Below are positions 60,226 to 64,000 of a DNA stretch of 64,000 nucleotides, piece by piece. The translations under genes were made by a program, and so were the position numbers. The stretch's first letter is position 1, and the number at the start of each line of letters is the position of its first letter. A model generated the notes under the pieces. The model was not told the origin of the DNA and did not search any database. It worked only from the letters and a program-made list of their open reading frames with translations. The stretch is from DASSFG01 sp035547915. Lineage in GTDB: Bacteria; Planctomycetota; Planctomycetia; Pirellulales; JAICIG01. The stretch spans positions 62,001 to 126,000 of the forward strand of contig DASZTS010000072.1 in the NCBI GenBank assembly GCA_035547915.1, written 5' to 3'.

Positions 60226-61092
60226 CTATTCTTCGATCTTCGTGGTCACGGTGTGGTAGGTCGCATACACGCTTTCCTGGTATTTCGTGGTCCCGATGTC
60301 GAGTGTGCTGATGTCGTCGGGCATCGGCTCCGCGTGCCAGACTTCGCGCCCCTGGTAGGCGACGCGCAGGTCGACGAAATGGTAACGCGCGAGCGCATAG
60401 CGCCACGCACGCCCGTCCAGGTCCGCCTCCAACATCAAAATGACTTCGGGGTCGGTGCCGAGAGAGAAGCTGAAGAGAGCGCCGTCGATCTTCTTGTCGT
60501 TCGATTCGTAGTGCAGCAGGGGCTGCGGCAGCAGCCGCAATTCGTCTTTCTTGCCATGAGCCTCTTCGATCTTGGCCGAAAACCAGCGGGCCACCGTTTT
60601 CATCTGCGACAAGCGCGCGCGGGGCGTGGCCGGCACCGCCGGATCGTCGGGAACGGGTTCGAAGGTCACGCCTGCTTTACGCGGCGCCCACACCCGACGC
60701 CCCTGGTAGACCGCCGTGATCGGCCCTGCGGCCAGCGAGTGATACTCGTGCTTGCGATAGATCGTGTTTTGCAGCCGATAGGTGAAGATCGACCCGATCA
60801 CCTGCGGACGGCCGTCGAGCAACCACACGAACACCGCACCGTCTTCGCCCGTGCGCGCCGGGTTGCCCCAGTGCAAGAGGGGCTCCTCGGCCAGTGCAAA
60901 TGCTCGCCCGGGATGCGCGTCGAGCCGCATCACATATTGCTTCGCGTCGGCCTTGAACTCGTCGATGGCGGTGGTCGATCCAGCCGCCGGCTTCGCTTTC
61001 TCCTCCTTCGCCGCGGCCCCGGCGGTCGGAGCCGCTGAAACCGTCTGGCCGGCCAAGATCGTCGCGACGGCAACACGTGCTAGCAGTAACAT
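60226..61092 (-). CDS. Secreted paralogue E of a five-copy family
   Basis: The 288-aa protein has a signal peptide (MLLLARVAVATILAGQTVSA). Family motifs in order: LLHWGNPARTGEDGAVFVW, GRPQVIGSIF, LSQMKTVARWF, ELRLLPQPLLHY, DGALFSFSL, GTDPEVILMLE, WRYALARY and REVWHAE. It shares the longest motif runs with B and D. It heads unit 3, with its palindromic promoter 48-77 bases upstream. Confidence 0.87.
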   Translation of the reverse strand: MLLLARVAVATILAGQTVSAAPTAGAAAKEEKAKPAAGSTTAIDEFKADAKQYVMRLDAHPGRAFALAEEPLLHWGNPARTGEDGAVFVWLLDGRPQVIGSIFTYRLQNTIYRKHEYHSLAAGPITAVYQGRRVWAPRKAGVTFEPVPDDPAVPATPRARLSQMKTVARWFSAKIEEAHGKKDELRLLPQPLLHYESNDKKIDGALFSFSLGTDPEVILMLEADLDGRAWRYALARYHFVDLRVAYQGREVWHAEPMPDDISTLDIGTTKYQESVYATYHTVTTKIEE

Positions 61093-61139
61093 GGTCGGGC
61101 TCGCAGGGCGAAGTGAAGGGCTGTCGGGCCGGCGATCTT

Positions 61140-61169
61140 AATTTAGACACAGTGTCTTTATCTTTGCAA
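61140..61169 (-). promoter_or_regulatory. Unit 3 promoter with AGACAnnnTGTCT operator
   Basis: On the minus strand TTGCAA (61169-61164) and TAAATT (61145-61140) are 18 bases apart, with the palindrome AGACACTGTGTCT (61157-61145) directly before the -10 box. The -35 is weaker than in the other two sites, but palindrome position and -10 match. The leader would be about 40 nt. Confidence 0.7.
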
Positions 61170-61227
61170 GCCCCGGTCCCATCTGAGAGCGGTGCGAAGG
61201 ACCGTGTTAGCTGGAAAGAGATGCCGC

Positions 61228-64000
61228 CTAAGGAAGCGGCGCTGCCGCGCCTGCGGCGCCGGCCGGGCCGGGCGCGGCATCTGCCATCGGTTTGAAGAGC
61301 GTTTCCAGTTGGGTTTCCATGGCTTTACCGCCGCCGATAAACACGCGCAGCACACGCCCGTCGGCGCCGATGACCACCGTGTAGGGAATGGCCGTTGCGC
61401 CGTAGCGGGCGGCGACCGAGCCGTCGCGGTCGAGCGCCGTCGCGACGTCGAGCCCGAGGCGCTTGAGGGCCTCTCGCGCCTCGTCGGACGACTGCCGCAG
61501 GTTGACCGTAACAAGCTTGACTTCGCTCTGCGGGAGTCGGTCAACGGTGCGGACAAGTTTGGGGAGTCCGGCGACACACGGCGCGCACCACGAAGCCCAG
61601 AAGTCGAGCACCACGCCCCGGCCCCGCTGTTGCGACAGGCGGAACTTGCTGCCGTCCAGCAGATCGAGTTCGAAATCGGGTGCGAGCTGCCCCACCAACG
61701 GAGAGGCGGCGCCCGCGTCGGCCGGCTGGCCGTTCTCCTGGAAGGCCAGCGGATCGGGCGCCGGCGTCAGCAGCCAGTCGTGGTAGGCGAGTTGCGTCGA
61801 GGCCTGGAGCGCCCGTTCGCCGAGCAGCAACGTGTTCAGGCGGTCGAGCGGCAGATTGCAATCACCGAGTACCTCGTTTACGCCGGCGATCACGAATTCG
61901 TCGATCTCCCGGACGGCGAACGTCAGTCGCGTACCGTCGCTCGTGACCGCGTAGGCACGGTTGTTCGGCGGCACACGTTTCTCGACATCTTGTTCAGCAG
62001 TACCTTGTTCAGCGGTGGCTCGGTCGGCGGTGGCTCGGTCGGCAGCCTCGCCGGGAACCTGCGGGTGTAGCCAGATGATGGCCGCGATCCGTTCACGTGG
62101 GAATTGGCGCTCGGCCTCTCCGAGCGCGAACCGGAGGGTCTCGTCCGATAGTTCGAGTAAGCGGCCGCGCAGGCAGTCGCCATTGGCGGCGCACAGCACA
62201 TGCGTCGGCGGGTCGTCGCGATTGAGTCGCGGTAACGTGAGCAGCCGCGAGATCTTCTCGCGGTCGAGCGCCACGTGATTCGGAGCCGCGCCTGCTTGCG
62301 GATTCTGAGGATGCTCTTGCACAGGCCGGCTCCAAGCCACCCTGCTCAGATTGATCGCCTTGACGCTGCCGTGCGCGATCCGCTTCTCGGCCGATGCCGT
62401 GCGGCAGGTGACGCCGCGGTCGTCGATGTGCGTCACGTGGCACCGGAAGGTGTCGCCGGTGGCCAGGTAAATCGTATCGTGTTCGCTCGCGGGGCCGTTC
62501 CCGTGCTCGACGGTCGCATTCGGGCCCGGCCTTTCGACACCCTGCGGCTGCGGTACCGGGCGGGTGAGGGCGCGGTTGAATATCGGTTCCTTGGCGTCGG
62601 TGCCTAAGTTCCCGGCGCCGCGCGTCGAGCCGAAACGGGCCAGCGATTGGGCCGTGATGGTGGCCGAGACGTCGTCGCGCAGTGGGCTCGCGACGCCCGA
62701 GCCCGAGGGGAGCCAGCTCACGGCGTTCTGTCCCGGTTCGGCCCGACCCGGTGACAACCGGCCGTGCAGCCGGCAACCATCACAACGCAGCAGCAGCGGG
62801 CGGCTGGGAAGATCGGCCGGGGCTTCGTAAGAAAAGACCAGGTTGGCCAGGGCGACCACCGGCACACTCGGGCTGGCCAGCGGCGCCGAGTTGATCGCCC
62901 GGCTATCGATCGCCAGCCGTTCGCCGTCGATGCCGGCGAACCAACCGCTCAAGCGCGTGCCGTCGACACACGATACACGCAGGGGCGTGGTCTCCGCTTC
63001 CGCCGCGGGATTACCGAAGAAGACTCGCGACACCTGCTCGTCGCTGCACGAGACCGGGCCCTGTTCGGTCGTGATCATAAACTCTCGTCGGTCCGCGTCG
63101 TAACCGGCGATCGCGCCACGCACGACCGCGCCGTCGACGCGGTGCAATTCGGGTTGCGTTGCCGCCGGAGAGAGCGGACCACTTCCACTACAGATGCGTA
63201 GCCGCTCCAAGCACAAACCGCCCCGCTTGTGCTCGAGCAGCACACCGGGCAAGACGCGCGGAGCATCGACCTTCACCTGCACGGTCGCCAGCGACACGCC
63301 GGCGGGCGAGAAGACCTCGGCGCGCTGCTCCGATTGGTCGAGCACCACGCGCAGATGAACATGGTCGCGGTCGGAGCCGGCCGACAGCGTCATGACCCGC
63401 GCCACGTCAATGTCGTGTTCGGTTTCGTACACCGCGATCACGTCCTGATCGACCACTTCCAGCCGAAAACCGCCCGGCCGAGCTCCCGGAGCGTCGCCCA
63501 CGCCGAGCGACAGGCGAAACACGGGAGGGAAGAGGGACGAGACGTCGAATTCGATGAACGCCCGAGGTGGCAGTTCGATCTTGCGATAGATCGATGCTCC
63601 ATCCTTATCGGTCGAAAGCTGATTCTCTTGATCTTGCCAGCTCGCCTGGCCGGGCGACACCTGCCATTCCACGAGGCCGTTGGGGCCGAGATAGACCAGC
63701 CCGTCCGACTTGCAGCGCTCAAGGCAGCGGACGCCCGTGCATCTGACGCGCACTTCGCCGGCCAACGACGATCGAAACAGCACGTGATCGTTGCCGATCG
63801 ACAGGATCTCACCGTACAACACGTCGCCGTTCGTCAACTCCAGCCGGTAGTCGTGCTCGCGCCAGCCGGGGGCCGCCTCGGAGACCGGAAAACGCACACG
63901 CGTCACCGCGCACAGGTCGAACGCGAACGGACGGATGAAATCGGCCGACTGCCAGCCAAACTTGTCGGCTTGATCGACTTCCACCGGCGTGCCGGCCAGC
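61228..64000 (-). CDS. Large protein with C-terminal thioredoxin domain, 5' end cut by window edge
   Basis: At least 924 residues are visible; the frame is open to the right edge, and the GTG at 63984 is probably internal. The last 150 residues are a TlpA/AhpC-TSA type thioredoxin domain: GVVLDFWASWCAPCVAGLPK with a CxxC active site and AIPYTVVIGADGRVLRVFIG. The rest is beta-rich, with several segments like LTNGDVLYGEILSIGNDHVL and LHRVDGAVVRGAIAGYDADR that look like repeated small barrels, and a lectin/LamG-like stretch near 63,200-63,550. No membrane segment is visible; a signal may be outside the window. A thiol-disulfide or peroxide role outside the cell is likely. Confidence 0.85.
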   Translation of the reverse strand, partial: LAGTPVEVDQADKFGWQSADFIRPFAFDLCAVTRVRFPVSEAAPGWREHDYRLELTNGDVLYGEILSIGNDHVLFRSSLAGEVRVRCTGVRCLERCKSDGLVYLGPNGLVEWQVSPGQASWQDQENQLSTDKDGASIYRKIELPPRAFIEFDVSSLFPPVFRLSLGVGDAPGARPGGFRLEVVDQDVIAVYETEHDIDVARVMTLSAGSDRDHVHLRVVLDQSEQRAEVFSPAGVSLATVQVKVDAPRVLPGVLLEHKRGGLCLERLRICSGSGPLSPAATQPELHRVDGAVVRGAIAGYDADRREFMITTEQGPVSCSDEQVSRVFFGNPAAEAETTPLRVSCVDGTRLSGWFAGIDGERLAIDSRAINSAPLASPSVPVVALANLVFSYEAPADLPSRPLLLRCDGCRLHGRLSPGRAEPGQNAVSWLPSGSGVASPLRDDVSATITAQSLARFGSTRGAGNLGTDAKEPIFNRALTRPVPQPQGVERPGPNATVEHGNGPASEHDTIYLATGDTFRCHVTHIDDRGVTCRTASAEKRIAHGSVKAINLSRVAWSRPVQEHPQNPQAGAAPNHVALDREKISRLLTLPRLNRDDPPTHVLCAANGDCLRGRLLELSDETLRFALGEAERQFPRERIAAIIWLHPQVPGEAADRATADRATAEQGTAEQDVEKRVPPNNRAYAVTSDGTRLTFAVREIDEFVIAGVNEVLGDCNLPLDRLNTLLLGERALQASTQLAYHDWLLTPAPDPLAFQENGQPADAGAASPLVGQLAPDFELDLLDGSKFRLSQQRGRGVVLDFWASWCAPCVAGLPKLVRTVDRLPQSEVKLVTVNLRQSSDEAREALKRLGLDVATALDRDGSVAARYGATAIPYTVVIGADGRVLRVFIGGGKAMETQLETLFKPMADAAPGPAGAAGAAAPLP

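Overview
The window is GC-rich, almost fully coding bacterial chromosome that most likely comes from a planctomycete, probably Pirellulales-like. The evidence is family content: paired DUF1549/DUF1553 and DUF1501 proteins, a PVC-type membrane-bound dehydrogenase fused to a cytochrome c domain, a MoxR-DUF58-BatA-DUF4175 cluster, a secreted protein with an LEDR-type N-terminal motif, and proteins starting with NPFQSP-like sequence. I found no rRNA, tRNA, CRISPR array, transposase or phage gene.

Left part, 1-33.7 kb. This is mostly core metabolism on both strands. It opens with two tandem related multiheme cytochromes (1-2380), a HEAT-repeat protein, a small exported protein and an orphan FlgG-like protein with a lipoprotein signal. 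A LysR regulator with glutamate synthase gltB and gltD follows (13434-6058, minus strand). Next come a membrane protein, a Gly-rich/TPR exported protein, a four-ACT aspartokinase, two small proteins, a DUF151 nuclease-like protein, a phosphodiesterase-like enzyme, ATP-dependent PEP carboxykinase, and the overlapping phoH/HD-phosphohydrolase pair. The part ends with a large secreted multidomain protein, an alpha/beta hydrolase, xylose isomerase and an amino-acid ABC binding-protein/permease fusion.

Right part, 33.7-64 kb. Every gene is on the minus strand, in three apparent transcription units plus one gene cut by the right edge. Unit 3 (61.1-59.3 kb) holds two secreted paralogues. Unit 2 (59.1-44.7 kb) runs DUF1549/1553, DUF1501, a ten-EF-hand protein, MoxR, secreted paralogue, DUF58, BatA-like, DUF4175-like, secreted paralogue. 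Unit 1 (43.8-33.8 kb) runs a VWA/glutamine-amidotransferase-like membrane protein, secreted paralogue, ECF sigma factor, anti-sigma factor, PVC dehydrogenase-cytochrome, ceramidase-like protein. Many neighbours overlap by 4 bp or sit a few bases apart.

Two things tie the right part together. First, five members of one secreted protein family are spread through all three units. Second, each unit is preceded by a sigma70-like promoter with the same 13-bp palindrome AGACAnnnTGTCT between its -35 and -10 boxes. I read this as a local regulon whose repressor is not visible here. A ~100-bp intergenic repeat with a terminator-like hairpin occurs at 14.6 kb and 44.4 kb. All homology statements are by eye from family motifs; no search was run.
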